Source of the DNA: Virgifigura deserti
GTDB taxonomy: Bacteria; Pseudomonadota; Alphaproteobacteria; Dongiales; Dongiaceae
Length of the DNA stretch: 64,000 nt
NCBI GenBank assembly: GCA_003576685.1
Contig: QOZR01000011.1
Span: 1 to 64,000, forward strand
Reading direction: 5' to 3'
The translations under genes were made by a program, and so were the position numbers. Under the pieces are notes generated by a model. The model did no database searches. It was not told the origin of the DNA and saw nothing but the letters and a program-made list of their open reading frames with translations. Every line of letters begins with the position of its first letter. The first letter of the stretch is position 1. Positions 40,933-51,691 of the stretch are shown piece by piece.

Positions 40933-41961
40933 ATGCGGGCCTTGCGTCTCGTCGAGGAGGGGCGCCTCGCGCTCGAGGCACTGCCCGATCCGCCGCCGCC
41001 TGAGGCCGGGCAGGTGCGCATCCGCATGAGGGCGGTGGCGCTCAACCACATCGACCTCTGGGGGATGCGCGGCATGGCTTTTGCAAAGCGCCGCCTGCCG
41101 ATCACCGTCGGGGTCGAGGGTGCGGGCATCGTCGAGGCGGTCGGTCCCGGCGTCATCAACCCGGCGCCCGGCACACCGGTCGTCGTCTATGCCGGCCTGA
41201 CCTGCCAAGTCTGTCGCGCTTGCCGCGAGGGGCGCGAGAACCTGTGCGAGAACATCGGCGGCATCATGGGTTTTCATGTCGACGGCATCGCGGCCGAGAC
41301 GGTTACGATTCCTGCCCACTTGGCGCTACCGATTCCCGATGGCGTGGACTGGCCGCAGGCGGCCTGCGCACCGGTGACCTTTGCGACCGTGCAGCACATG
41401 CTGTTCGACAATGCGCGGCTGGAGTCGGGCGAATCGATCCTAGTCCATGCCGGCGGCAGCGGCGTCGGCTCAACGGCGATCCTGATGGCGAAGGCGATCG
41501 GCGCGACCGTATTCACCACCGTCGGCAGCGGCGGCAAGATCGAGAAGGTGACGGCGCTCGGCGCCGATCACGCAATCAACTACCGCACTGACCGCTTCGA
41601 GGGCGTGATCCGCCGGCTGACCAATAAGCGCGGTGTCGACGTCGTGTTCGAGCATGTCGGGCCGGATACCTGGGGCGGTAGTCTGCTTTCACTGAAGAAA
41701 GGCGGGCGGCTGGTGACCTGCGGCTCGACCAGCGGCATCACCGCGCCGACCAACCTGTTTCACCTGTTCCAGCAGCAGATCCGGATCATCGCCTCCTTCG
41801 GCGCCAACTTCCGCAACGTGCAGGAAGGGCTGGCGAAGATGGCGTCGGGCGCGGTGCTGCCGGTGATCGACAGCGTGCTGCCGCTGCAGGATTTCGGCGC
41901 CGGCCTGGAGCGGCTGAACAACCGCCAGGTCTTCGGCAAGATCATCGTCGAGGTGCCCTAG
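40933..41961 (+). CDS. Zinc-type alcohol dehydrogenase/enoyl reductase family protein (MDR)
   Basis: A 342-residue medium-chain reductase. The structural-zinc cysteines are present (CQVCRACREGRENLC), but the usual catalytic-zinc cysteine is replaced (ALNHIDLWGMRG), as in quinone and enoyl reductases. The nucleotide site is HAGGSGVGSTAILMAK. At the end of the acyl cluster it is the best candidate for the enoyl-AcpXL reduction step (adh2XL-like). That role is inferred from position and the missing zinc ligand. Confidence 0.8.
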   Translation: MRALRLVEEGRLALEALPDPPPPEAGQVRIRMRAVALNHIDLWGMRGMAFAKRRLPITVGVEGAGIVEAVGPGVINPAPGTPVVVYAGLTCQVCRACREGRENLCENIGGIMGFHVDGIAAETVTIPAHLALPIPDGVDWPQAACAPVTFATVQHMLFDNARLESGESILVHAGGSGVGSTAILMAKAIGATVFTTVGSGGKIEKVTALGADHAINYRTDRFEGVIRRLTNKRGVDVVFEHVGPDTWGGSLLSLKKGGRLVTCGSTSGITAPTNLFHLFQQQIRIIASFGANFRNVQEGLAKMASGAVLPVIDSVLPLQDFGAGLERLNNRQVFGKIIVEVP

Positions 41962-41995
41962 CGGGAGAGAATCGAGTCTGCGACTGACGGCTGAT

Positions 41996-42382
41996 TTACC
42001 CCGTCGCCTTCGACGACCAGATCGCCGCCATGACGGCACCTTTGATATAGGGCAGCAGCCCGAGCGTCAGGATCAGTGTGGCCGGCAACCAGATCGAGAG
42101 CTGCACCCAAGTGGGCGGGGCGTACCACTGCTCCATCATCAGAAGGCCGGGCACGACGACATGACCTACGAGAAAGATCGTGAAATAGGCTGGTGCGTCA
42201 TCCGCGCGGATCGGGTCGAATGCCAGCCGGCATCGGCCGCAGGATTCGGGAACGGACAGATAGCCCGAGAACAGCCGCCCCTCACCGCAGCGCGGGCAGC
42301 GCCGGCAGAAGCCCCGCCGCAAGCAGTCGAGCCAGGAGGGGGTCGAGCCGTAAATGGTGGTGCCGGGTCTGTAATCCATCAT
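41996..42382 (-). CDS. DUF983 family membrane protein with zinc-ribbon motifs
   Basis: A 128-residue protein. Two cysteine pairs near the N-terminus, CPRCGEG and CGRC, form a zinc-ribbon-like knuckle, followed by DDAPAYFTIFLVGHVVVP and two hydrophobic segments (VQLSIWLPATLILTLGLL among them). This is the DUF983 pattern of alphaproteobacteria, where the gene often lies near cytochrome oxidase assembly genes; none is seen here. Function is unknown. It runs on the minus strand with the amidase upstream, 95 bases away. Confidence 0.85.
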   Translation of the reverse strand: MMDYRPGTTIYGSTPSWLDCLRRGFCRRCPRCGEGRLFSGYLSVPESCGRCRLAFDPIRADDAPAYFTIFLVGHVVVPGLLMMEQWYAPPTWVQLSIWLPATLILTLGLLPYIKGAVMAAIWSSKATG

Positions 42383-42477
42383 TGCGATCGCCGTTCTCCG
42401 CGTCTCTTTGGCACAGGAAATTAGTCGTCGCAGCGTGCCGCGTCACCTGCGACGTGATGCCGCGTTCATCGCCGTCG

Positions 42478-43872
42478 TTAAATCGCCGGCATCGTGAAGG
42501 GCCGCGCCCGCTCGAAGGCCCTGGCGGCGCGCAGGACAGCCGCATCGGCATAGGACGGTCCGACAATCTGCAAGCCCACCGGCAGCCCGGCCTTGGTGAC
42601 GCCGCAGGGGACCGTCGCCGCCGGCTGGCGCGTCAGGTTGAACGGGTAACTGAATGGCGTCCAATCGACCCAGCGTGCGCCGTCCGAGGTCAGCGGGGTC
42701 TCGTGTCCCGCCTCGAACGCGGTCAACGGCATGGTCGGCGTCAGCAGCAGGTCCCAGTCCTGGTGGAACAGGTTCATCTTCACACCCATGGCCTCGCGCT
42801 GCTTCACCGCATCGAGGTGGTCGAGCGCCGACAGCCGCGCACCGATCTCGGCGACCTCGACCAGCCCCGGGTCCATCAGCTTGCGCTGCTCCGGGGTGAA
42901 GGTGCGCAGCGCGTTGGCCGCGCCTGGGAACCAGTGGCGGCCGAAGATGTCGGAGCTGTCGCCGAGGCCCGGATCGGCTTCCTCCAGATGGGCTCCCAAG
43001 TCGGCGAAAACCCGCGCGGCATCGGCCACGAGCGCCGCGACCTCCGGCTCCACCCGCGCGCCGCCGAGCGTCGGGCTGAAGGCGATGCGCACGCCCTTGA
43101 CGCCCTCCTCGAGACCCTCGCGATAGTCGCGTCCATCGGGCGGCAGGGCGTACCAGTCGCGCGGGTCCGGTTCGGCCAGCACCGTCAGCATTAATGCCGC
43201 GTCGGTGACGGTCCGGGTCATCGGGCCGAGATGAGCGACCGTGCCGAACGGGCTCAACGGATAGGCCGGCACGCGCCCGAAGCTCTGCTTGAACCCGAAG
43301 ATTCCGGTGAAGCTCGCCGGGATGCGGATCGAGCCGCCACCGTCGGTGCCGATATGCAGTGCCCCCATGCCGGTCGCTGCCGCGACCGCCGCACCGCCAC
43401 TGCTGCCGCCGGGGGTCTTCTCCGGGTTCCACGGGTTGCGGGTGATGCCCGTGAGCGGGTTGTCGGTCACGCCCTTCCAGCCGAACTCCGGTGTCGTCGT
43501 CTTGCCCAGCAGCACGGCATTGTGCTCGCGCAGCCGTGCGACAGCCGGCGCGTCCTCGTCCCAGGGCTGGTCCGGTGACACGGCCCTGGAGCCGCGCAAG
43601 GTCGGCCACCCCTTGGTCAACACCAGGTCCTTCACCGTTGTGGGAACGCCGTCCAGCAGGCCTTGCGGCCTGCCCTCCTGCCAGCGTTGCTCCGACGCCC
43701 GGGCGGCGGTAAGCGCCGCCGTCTCGTCCACCAGGCAGAAGGCGTTCAGCGTTCCGTTCAGCTCGGTGATGCGCTTCAGCGCGGCCTGCGTCGCCTCGAC
43801 TGGGGAGAGCCGCTTGGTCCGGTAGTTGTCCAGAAGCTCGGTAGCGGGCATCAAGGCGAGATCGCGCGACAT
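42478..43872 (-). CDS. Amidase signature family enzyme
   Basis: A 464-residue enzyme of the amidase signature family. The Ser-Ser-Lys triad is visible: the lysine in VPTTVKDLVLTKG, and serines in GGSSGGAAVAA and GTDGGGSIRIPASFTGIFG. PSRxPA-type contacts continue in GRVPAYPLSPFG. It hydrolyses an unknown amide. The ATG at 43872 has AGGGAGAA 8 bases upstream; the frame is open 18 codons further. A second, diverged amidase is at 53088-54281. Divergent from the MFS permease gene, so they may share a substrate. Confidence 0.88.
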   Translation of the reverse strand: MSRDLALMPATELLDNYRTKRLSPVEATQAALKRITELNGTLNAFCLVDETAALTAARASEQRWQEGRPQGLLDGVPTTVKDLVLTKGWPTLRGSRAVSPDQPWDEDAPAVARLREHNAVLLGKTTTPEFGWKGVTDNPLTGITRNPWNPEKTPGGSSGGAAVAAATGMGALHIGTDGGGSIRIPASFTGIFGFKQSFGRVPAYPLSPFGTVAHLGPMTRTVTDAALMLTVLAEPDPRDWYALPPDGRDYREGLEEGVKGVRIAFSPTLGGARVEPEVAALVADAARVFADLGAHLEEADPGLGDSSDIFGRHWFPGAANALRTFTPEQRKLMDPGLVEVAEIGARLSALDHLDAVKQREAMGVKMNLFHQDWDLLLTPTMPLTAFEAGHETPLTSDGARWVDWTPFSYPFNLTRQPAATVPCGVTKAGLPVGLQIVGPSYADAAVLRAARAFERARPFTMPAI

Positions 43873-44052
43873 GAAAGCTGTTCTCCCTGTGCTTGGTATG
43901 ACGAATGTTGATTTCTGGCACGGCATGGGCGGGTTTGTCGAGCGGGCGACGGTCAGGAGGGAAGAGGAACAGGTCGCGGGGCTGGCGCGTTGGCTCCCGG
44001 CGGCTGTAGACTGCCGCTCCCTCCGGGCTCACCCCCGTTTACCGGTATCGCC

Positions 44053-45222
44053 ATGTCCACCGACGCCCTCACCGAACGGCAACGCTGGCTGAGTTTAAGC
44101 GCTCCCATTGCGGGCGTGCTCGGGGTCGGCGTCGGTTTCGGCGCCATGATTCCGCTGATCGCGCTGCGGCTGGAGCAGGACGGCGTCGATGCGGGGTTGA
44201 TCGGCATGAATTCCGCCATGTCTCCGGCCGCCGTGCTGCTGATCGGCCCTTTTCTGCCGCGTCTTATCGGCTGGCTTGGAACCCTGCGGTCCATGTATGT
44301 GGCGCTGGCGGTCGGCACCGTCGCGATTCTTCTATTCCCGCTACTGCCGACCCTGTGGGTCTGGTTCGTCCTGCGCTTCGTGATCGGCTTGGCGACGGCG
44401 GTGCATTGGGTGGTGACGGAAACCTGGGTCAACACCGTCGCCTCCGATCGCACCCGCGGCCGGGTCATGGGTGTCTATGCGACCGTCATCGCCGCCGGCT
44501 TCACGGTCGGGCCGCTGATCGTCAGCCTCATTGGCATCGAGGGCTGGTTGCCGTTCGTACTGGTCGCCCTCTGCATCGCATTATCGGCGGTCCCCTTGCT
44601 TCTTGCCCGTGATCTGGCGCCGCCCTTGCCGCATCGGCCGGACATTCGCCTGTGGCGGCTGGTCGTTTTTGCGCCCACTGTGATGCTGGGGGCACTCGCT
44701 GCCGGCTTCATCGACATCAGCCTGTTCGTGATGCTGCCGGTCTACGGCTTGCGGGCCGGCTTCGACCAGGCGCTCGCGGTGCAGATGCTGAGCGTTTTCG
44801 TCGCCGGCAACCTCGTCCTGCAGATGCCGCTCGGCTGGTTGGCCGATCACACGAACCCGCGTACGGTGCTGATCGGCTGCACAGCGGCCGGAGTCATCGG
44901 CATTCTGCTGCTGCCGGTGCTGTTGCCCCACGGACCGCTGCTCTGGATCATGATGTTCCTGTGGGGCGGCACGACCTTCGGTCTCTATACCGTCGGCCTC
45001 ACCTTGCTTGGCCGGCGGTTCCCGGCGGCACAGCTCGCCGGCGCCAACACCGCCTTCGTGATGATCTACGAGATCGGCAGCATCTCCGGCCCGGTCATAT
45101 CGGGCTTCGCGATGGATATCTGGGGCGGGAATGGGCTCGTCGTCACTGTCGGCACAGTCGCCGCGGCCTTCCTGCTGTTCAGCCTGCTGCGCGCCAGATT
45201 GGCAGGGCGGGATCCCGAATAG
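44053..45222 (+). CDS. MFS transporter
   Basis: A 389-residue polytopic protein with about twelve hydrophobic segments in two halves. Between segments 2 and 3 the loop carries a G-x3-D/R-like basic turn (GRVMGVYATVIAAGFTVGP is the segment 4-5 region), and LGWLADHTNPRTVLIG is the cognate loop of the second half. It belongs to the major facilitator superfamily; drug, sugar or amide specificity cannot be told. The ATG at 44053 was chosen because the 21 upstream in-frame codons look non-coding. Its stop touches the convergent cyclodeaminase gene with no bases between. Confidence 0.87.
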   Translation: MSTDALTERQRWLSLSAPIAGVLGVGVGFGAMIPLIALRLEQDGVDAGLIGMNSAMSPAAVLLIGPFLPRLIGWLGTLRSMYVALAVGTVAILLFPLLPTLWVWFVLRFVIGLATAVHWVVTETWVNTVASDRTRGRVMGVYATVIAAGFTVGPLIVSLIGIEGWLPFVLVALCIALSAVPLLLARDLAPPLPHRPDIRLWRLVVFAPTVMLGALAAGFIDISLFVMLPVYGLRAGFDQALAVQMLSVFVAGNLVLQMPLGWLADHTNPRTVLIGCTAAGVIGILLLPVLLPHGPLLWIMMFLWGGTTFGLYTVGLTLLGRRFPAAQLAGANTAFVMIYEIGSISGPVISGFAMDIWGGNGLVVTVGTVAAAFLLFSLLRARLAGRDPE

Positions 45223-46188
45223 TCATATGCCCAGCTTCGCCATCAGATGCTGGGCGGTGCCGAGATCCTCATGTCCGCCGCCGCCGGACTTGAAGAGGGT
45301 GATCTCGTCCGCCGTGCGGCGCCCCGGCCGCTCGCGGCGGGCGAGCTGGAACGTATCGGTGATGTCGGCCTCGGCGATCAGGCCGGAGGCCAAGGGCTGA
45401 CAGATATCGCCGGCCTGCTCCAGCGTGGTGAAGCGCGCGTCGACGAAGATGCGGGCCCGGCGGATGGCCGCGTCATCGGCCTCCCGCATGTCGGGACGGA
45501 AGCCGCCCACCAGATCGAGATGGGTCCCGGGCCGAAGCCAGTCGCCACGAACCAACGGCGTCGTCGCCATCGTCGCGCAGGAAATCACGTCTGCGTCGCG
45601 CGTCGCGTCCTCGATGGTCTCCGTCACGGCGATGTCGATGTCGCGGGTCCAGTCCTGCACCGCAAGATGCGCGGCGACCTCCTGCGCGCGGGTGGGTGTG
45701 CGGTTCCAGATCCGCACGCGCCGGATCGGCCGTACGGCGGTATGCGCCTGGATCAGATGAGGCGCGAGCGCGCCGGCGCCGACCATGAGAAGCGACTGCG
45801 CTTCCTCGCGCGCGAGATAGCTTGCCGCGAGCGCCGAGTTCGCCGCCGTCTTGCGCAGCGTCAGCGCCGCTCCGTCGATCACGGCGAGCGGCAGGCCGCT
45901 GGTCCCGTCGAACAGCAGATAGACGCCCTGGATCGACTCGAGGTTCTTGGCCGCGTTCTCGGGGAAGACGCTGACCAGCTTCACGCCGTAATGGCGGTCG
46001 AACTGCCAGGCCGGCAGCAGCAGCCAATCGTTCTGCCGCCCGTCGGGCAGCGGTTGCGCCAGCCCGATTCGCTCCATCCGATCGACCCCGCGGCGGAACA
46101 GATCGCGGAGCGCTTCGACGAGCGCAGGATAGTCGAGCAGGCGGTGGACCTCTTCAGCGGGGACGACTCTCATGCGCAGGGGCTCCAT
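45223..46188 (-). CDS. Ornithine cyclodeaminase / ketimine reductase family protein
   Basis: A 321-residue Rossmann-fold protein of the OCD/mu-crystallin family. The N-terminal core has YGVKLVSVFPENAAKN, GLPLAVIDGAALTLRKTAA and the NAD site LMVGAGALAPHLI. The later motif DLVGGFRPDMREADD differs from true ornithine cyclodeaminases and is closer to delta1-pyrroline-2-carboxylate reductases. It may thus reduce a cyclic imino acid. The start (46188 or 46173) is not decided; a GGA lies before the first. It is convergent with the MFS gene. Confidence 0.8.
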   Translation of the reverse strand: MEPLRMRVVPAEEVHRLLDYPALVEALRDLFRRGVDRMERIGLAQPLPDGRQNDWLLLPAWQFDRHYGVKLVSVFPENAAKNLESIQGVYLLFDGTSGLPLAVIDGAALTLRKTAANSALAASYLAREEAQSLLMVGAGALAPHLIQAHTAVRPIRRVRIWNRTPTRAQEVAAHLAVQDWTRDIDIAVTETIEDATRDADVISCATMATTPLVRGDWLRPGTHLDLVGGFRPDMREADDAAIRRARIFVDARFTTLEQAGDICQPLASGLIAEADITDTFQLARRERPGRRTADEITLFKSGGGGHEDLGTAQHLMAKLGI

Positions 46189-46268
46189 GGATTTTCCGCG
46201 ACGCTGCAACCATGTCATTCTAGCGGATCAAATCGCGGGCGGCGCGGGACTGCAAGACGGAGGTTCCG

Positions 46269-46445
46269 ATGGCAGAACGGATCGAACGGCGGCGGCTGAT
46301 CGGGTGGATCATGGCGCTGCTCGCCCTGCCTGCGCTCGCCGCCTGCGAGTCCAACGGCATGTTCGGCCAGCGCGGGGACGACGAAGACGATAGCGACGGC
46401 GGCATGGGCGGCAGTACGGGTGGCGGTACCGGCGGCGGCTACTGA
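46269..46445 (+). CDS. Small lipoprotein with a Gly-rich tail (58 aa)
   Basis: A 58-codon gene. A basic start (ERIERRRLIGW) leads into a hydrophobic segment and the lipobox LPALAAC, with Cys26 as the predicted lipidated residue. The mature 33 residues are acidic (GDDEDDSDGG), then almost pure Gly/Ser/Thr ending GGGY. A SPII lipoprotein of unknown function; the tail is likely disordered. It starts 81 bases from the divergent cyclodeaminase gene and ends 4 bases from the convergent GNAT gene. Confidence 0.7.
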   Translation: MAERIERRRLIGWIMALLALPALAACESNGMFGQRGDDEDDSDGGMGGSTGGGTGGGY

Positions 46446-46449
46446 GCCG

Positions 46450-47190
46450 TTATCCAGAGACGGGTGAGGAGCGGCCGAGCGCGGCGCCGGTGAGGGCGGA
46501 GAGACTCTCCCGCTGGCGGCCGGCGGCGTCGAAATTCGCCGGAGCGAGCCATCGCTCGAACGCGGCTTCGAGCGCCGGCCAGTCCTGGTCGATGATCGAA
46601 TACCAGGCGGTGTCGCGATTGCGCCCCTTATAGATAGTCGCCTGCCGGAAGATGCCTTCGAAGGTGAAGCCGAGCCGTTCGGCGGCCGCGCGCGACGGCG
46701 CGTTCAGCGCATCGCACTTCCACTCATATCGGCGGTAGCCCAGCTCGGCGAAGACACGCCGCATCATCAGATACATCGCTTCCGTCGCTGCCGCAGTCCG
46801 CTGAAGCGCCGGAGCGTAGTTGATGTGCCCCACCTCGATCACCCCGGCGCGGGTGTCGATCCGCAGATAGCTCGCCACGCCCAAGGCGCGGCCGCTCTCC
46901 TGCTCGGTGATGGCGTGGAAGAAGGGATCGTCGCCGGCACAGCTCACTCGCATCCAGTTCCGGAATTCTTCCAACATCTCGAACGGGCCGTAGGGCAGAT
47001 AGGTCCAGATCCGCCCTTCGCCGTCCGCCCGCGTGGCGGCATGGAAATCGGCGGCGTGGCGGTCAGGGTCGAGCGGCTCGAGGCGGCAGAAGCGACCCTC
47101 CATCGCGCTACGCGGTGGCGCCGACCGCGCCGTCCAATAGGCAAGCGGAGAGCCGACCGGCTGGCCCAGAGGATTCCGGTTGACTGTCAT
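46450..47190 (-). CDS. GNAT family N-acetyltransferase (RimJ/RimL-like)
   Basis: A 246-residue acetyltransferase of the Acetyltransf_3 type. The acetyl-CoA region lies around LQRTAAATEAMYLMMRRVF, and the RRYEWKCDALNAPSRAAAERLGF stretch is the diagnostic RimJ/RimL motif. GIFRQATIYKGRNRDTAWYSI closes the domain. Protein or small-molecule amines are possible substrates. It sits 2 bases downstream of the oxidoreductase gene on the same strand, so it is probably co-expressed with it. Confidence 0.88.
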   Translation of the reverse strand: MTVNRNPLGQPVGSPLAYWTARSAPPRSAMEGRFCRLEPLDPDRHAADFHAATRADGEGRIWTYLPYGPFEMLEEFRNWMRVSCAGDDPFFHAITEQESGRALGVASYLRIDTRAGVIEVGHINYAPALQRTAAATEAMYLMMRRVFAELGYRRYEWKCDALNAPSRAAAERLGFTFEGIFRQATIYKGRNRDTAWYSIIDQDWPALEAAFERWLAPANFDAAGRQRESLSALTGAALGRSSPVSG

Positions 47191-47192
47191 CT

Positions 47193-49193
47193 CTACAATG
47201 CCCGACCGAGCTTCCGCCCTTCATAGATCGCCGCCGGCGCATGGCGCGGTGCGACGCAGTCGCCGATCGCGTGGATCTCTAGGCCGGACTCACGCAGCTC
47301 CTCGACAAGGCTGGCCTCCGCGAGGTTCGGCGTGTTCAGGACGAGGCTGTCGAACGGCTGCCGCTCCATGGTCCCGGTCAGCAGGTCGAGAATCGTGGCG
47401 CCGTCCCCATGCCATTCGGCGACCGCGGAATCGGTCATGAACCGGACGCCGAGCTCGCGCAGCTTGCGTCGCAGCGGAAACTCCGTCCCGGTATGGATCA
47501 GCTCGCGCGCGACCGTCGAGTCGGGTGTCATCAGCGTCACTTCATGACCGCGTTCCGCCATGGACCAGGCGGTGCCGGCCCCGCGCCAGTTGCCGCCGTC
47601 GTCGAGCAGCAGCACGCGCTTGCCGAGCCGCGCGGCGCGGCCCATCACATCCTCGACCGACCAGGCATTGCCGCGCTCGATTCCCGGCATCTGCGCCACA
47701 TCGGGAAGGGCGCGCTGATAGCCGGTGCCGGTCGGAAGCGAACCGGTGGCGAGCACCACCGTATCCGCACCAAAGGCGCGAATCTCGTCCGCCTCCATGT
47801 AGCTGTTGAGCTGGGTGGCGACCTGGAATTTCTCGAGCTGCGTCTCGTACCAGCCGAGGAAATCGAGGATCTGCGCCCGGCGCGGCTGCTCGCCGGCGAG
47901 GCGGAACTGCCCGCCGAGCTTGTCGGAGGCCTCTGCCAGTGTCACGTGATGGCCGCGTTCGGCGGCGACGCGCGCTGCCTCCAACCCTGCCGGGCCGCCG
48001 CCCACGACTAGGACCCGGCGCGGCGTCTCGGCCCGCTCGAACCGGTCGCCGTCCCACTGGAATTCGCGTCCCGCGGAGGGATTGATGAGGCAGGAGATCC
48101 AATAATCGCGCGACCGCCGGCCCCAGCACATCTGGTTGCAGGAGATGCAGGGGCGGATGTCCTCCGGCCGGCCCTGGTACGCCTTATTGGCGAGATGCGG
48201 GTCGGCGATCTGCCCGCGCACAATACTGACCATGTCGGCCTGGCCGGAGGCGATCACGTAATCGGCGTTTTCCGGTGTGCGGATATGGCTCTCGGCCTGG
48301 ACGCGGACATGCTTCACCACGCCCTTGATGGCTTCCGCGAAGGGCGGACCCAGCTTGTCCTCATAGACGAAGGGGGGAATGATGCGGGTGAAGTCGTAAT
48401 AGCTGCCCGTGCCGACCGTCACGTAGTCGTACAGGCCGCGGGCATCGTGCCAGGCGGCGATTTCCTGCTGATCGGCGACCGACATGACCTTCGGCTGCGT
48501 CGGGTCGACGCTGATCGCCATGCCGACGATGAAGTCGTCGCCGCAATAGGCTCGAATGCGTTCCAGGATCGCGGTCGAGAAGCGCATCCGGTTTTCGAAG
48601 CTGCCGCCCCAGCCATCGTCCCGGCGATTGGTCAGCGGCGACCAGAACTGCTCGATGATCGCGTTATAGGCGGCCATCAGCTCGCAGCCGTCGAAGCCTG
48701 CCTGCTTCGCCCGCCGCGCCGCCCGGGCGAAGGAGTCGACGATCTCCTCGATCTCCAGCTCCGTCATGGCGTGGCTGCCGTCGGAATCATGCATCGAGGG
48801 TCTGCCCGAGGGCGACCAGCTCGGCTCGAACGAGTTGTGCCACTCGCCATGCGCGCCGACATGATAGATCTGCTGGATCATCACCGTGCCGTGCTCGTGG
48901 CAGACATCGGTGATGCGCCGGAAATGCGGAATCACCGCATCGTCGTCCGGCCGGAAATTGCCGCGCGTCAGAACGCCCGTCCGGTGCGGCGGCACCGGCT
49001 CGACCACGATCATTGCGGCCCCGCCGCGTGCCCGCTCCCGGTAATAGCCGAGATGCCGCTCGCCCGGGAGGCCCTCGACGCTCATATTCGCCGTATGCGC
49101 GCCGAAGTTCAGCCGATGCTTCAGCGTCTTGTGCCGCAGGGTGAGAGGCTGGAAGAGGTGAGGGAAGGGCTGGGACACTGATTGTTGCTCCAT
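47193..49193 (-). CDS. Flavin/Fe-S oxidoreductase of the old yellow enzyme - trimethylamine dehydrogenase family, N-methylproline demethylase-like
   Basis: A 666-residue enzyme. Residues ~10-370 are an OYE-type TIM barrel with FMN (HRLNFGAHTANM, HVGAHGEWHNSFEPSWSPSG). Next comes a 4Fe-4S cluster in the C-x2-C-x3-C...C pattern, seen as CISCNQMCWGRRSRDYWISC, then a C-terminal FAD/NAD half with VLVVGGGPAGLEAARVAAERG. The layout is that of dimethylamine/trimethylamine dehydrogenases and 2,4-dienoyl-CoA reductase; the barrel motifs most resemble N-methylproline demethylase. A demethylation role is inferred. I chose the ATG at 49193; the ribosome site is weak. Confidence 0.83.
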   Translation of the reverse strand: MEQQSVSQPFPHLFQPLTLRHKTLKHRLNFGAHTANMSVEGLPGERHLGYYRERARGGAAMIVVEPVPPHRTGVLTRGNFRPDDDAVIPHFRRITDVCHEHGTVMIQQIYHVGAHGEWHNSFEPSWSPSGRPSMHDSDGSHAMTELEIEEIVDSFARAARRAKQAGFDGCELMAAYNAIIEQFWSPLTNRRDDGWGGSFENRMRFSTAILERIRAYCGDDFIVGMAISVDPTQPKVMSVADQQEIAAWHDARGLYDYVTVGTGSYYDFTRIIPPFVYEDKLGPPFAEAIKGVVKHVRVQAESHIRTPENADYVIASGQADMVSIVRGQIADPHLANKAYQGRPEDIRPCISCNQMCWGRRSRDYWISCLINPSAGREFQWDGDRFERAETPRRVLVVGGGPAGLEAARVAAERGHHVTLAEASDKLGGQFRLAGEQPRRAQILDFLGWYETQLEKFQVATQLNSYMEADEIRAFGADTVVLATGSLPTGTGYQRALPDVAQMPGIERGNAWSVEDVMGRAARLGKRVLLLDDGGNWRGAGTAWSMAERGHEVTLMTPDSTVARELIHTGTEFPLRRKLRELGVRFMTDSAVAEWHGDGATILDLLTGTMERQPFDSLVLNTPNLAEASLVEELRESGLEIHAIGDCVAPRHAPAAIYEGRKLGRAL

Positions 49194-49342
49194 CTTACCG
49201 CTGCAACCCCTCGCCTTCGCTCCATCTCCCTCGAGGAGGCGAGAGAAATTCGACCGCACATTCGTACAGAAAGGCTACGGCGTGGCGGCTAGGCGGGTCA
49301 AAGGGAATTGAGGCTCGGCTTCTCCGTCCGGAGAGGCATATA

Positions 49343-50185
49343 GTGGATTTATCGGGCGCGGCCGGTTTGTTTGGAGGTCTTTTGCGGCCATCGCAAACCA
49401 AGTGGCGCCGCCGCGCTGTCGGTGCCCTGCTGGTAGCGCCGCTCGGCTATGCGGTGCTGGCCTATGGCGTCGCGCCGGCCCTCTGGCGCCATTACGAGCA
49501 TCATCCGGCAATGGAAGGCGCCCCGAAGAAGACCACGACCGCGGCGGGCCTGCCGGGCGATCCGTTGAATATCGGGCTGGTGGGCAGGCAGGAGGAGGTC
49601 GTGCGCGCCTTTCTGACCGCGGGCTGGGCACCGGCGGACCCAATCACGCTGCGCACCAGCCTAGCAATCGTGGAGAGCGTGCTGCTCCGGCGAGCCGATC
49701 CGACCGCGCCGGTCAGCCCCCTGTTCCTGTGGGGCCGGCGCCAGGATCTGGCCTTCGAGCAGGCGGTCGGCGCTAGCGCGCGGGAACGGCACCATGTGCG
49801 GTTGTGGCGCTCGGACGCGCTCGGCGTCGACGGCCGTCCGTTCTGGCTCGGCGCGGCGACGTTCGACCGCGGCGTCGGCATCGGCCATCGGACCGGGCAG
49901 GTGACCCATCACATCGCGCCCGATATCGACGCCGAGCGCGCGGCGCTGATGACCGATCTCGTCCGCGCCGGGCAGGTGACGCACCTCTACCAGGTGACCG
50001 GCGTCGGCCCGACGCTGCTGGGCCGCAACGGCGAGGGCGACCGCTACTTCACGGACGGCGAGGTGACCGTCGCCGTCCTGTCCCACGGGAATGCGCCTCG
50101 GTCGCAACCGCCGGAGCGGCTGCCCAATCCTGCCCCGGTGACATTGAAGAACCGGGTCTGGGCGTGGGCGCGGACCCTGTTGTGA
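49343..50185 (+). CDS. LssY C-terminal domain membrane protein
   Basis: A 280-residue protein with one N-terminal hydrophobic segment (GALLVAPLGYAVLAYGVAPAL) and a periplasmic LssY_C domain. The domain shows DPLNIGLVGRQEEVVRAFLTAGW, SPLFLWGRRQDLAFEQ, HHVRLWR and GAATFDRGVGIGH. In many proteins it is fused to a PAP2 lipid phosphatase; here it is alone behind an anchor. Function is not known. It starts at a GTG at 49343, after a short hairpin (49319-49334), and converges on mmsA with 9 bases between. Confidence 0.75.
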   Translation: MDLSGAAGLFGGLLRPSQTKWRRRAVGALLVAPLGYAVLAYGVAPALWRHYEHHPAMEGAPKKTTTAAGLPGDPLNIGLVGRQEEVVRAFLTAGWAPADPITLRTSLAIVESVLLRRADPTAPVSPLFLWGRRQDLAFEQAVGASARERHHVRLWRSDALGVDGRPFWLGAATFDRGVGIGHRTGQVTHHIAPDIDAERAALMTDLVRAGQVTHLYQVTGVGPTLLGRNGEGDRYFTDGEVTVAVLSHGNAPRSQPPERLPNPAPVTLKNRVWAWARTLL

Positions 50186-50194
50186 GGATTGCCC

Positions 50195-51691
<1,497 letters not shown>

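Noticed and set aside
42443..44032. A 529-codon minus-strand frame overlapping the amidase gene
   Set aside because: The amidase frame contains the catalytic triad; this frame is Arg/Gly-rich noise.
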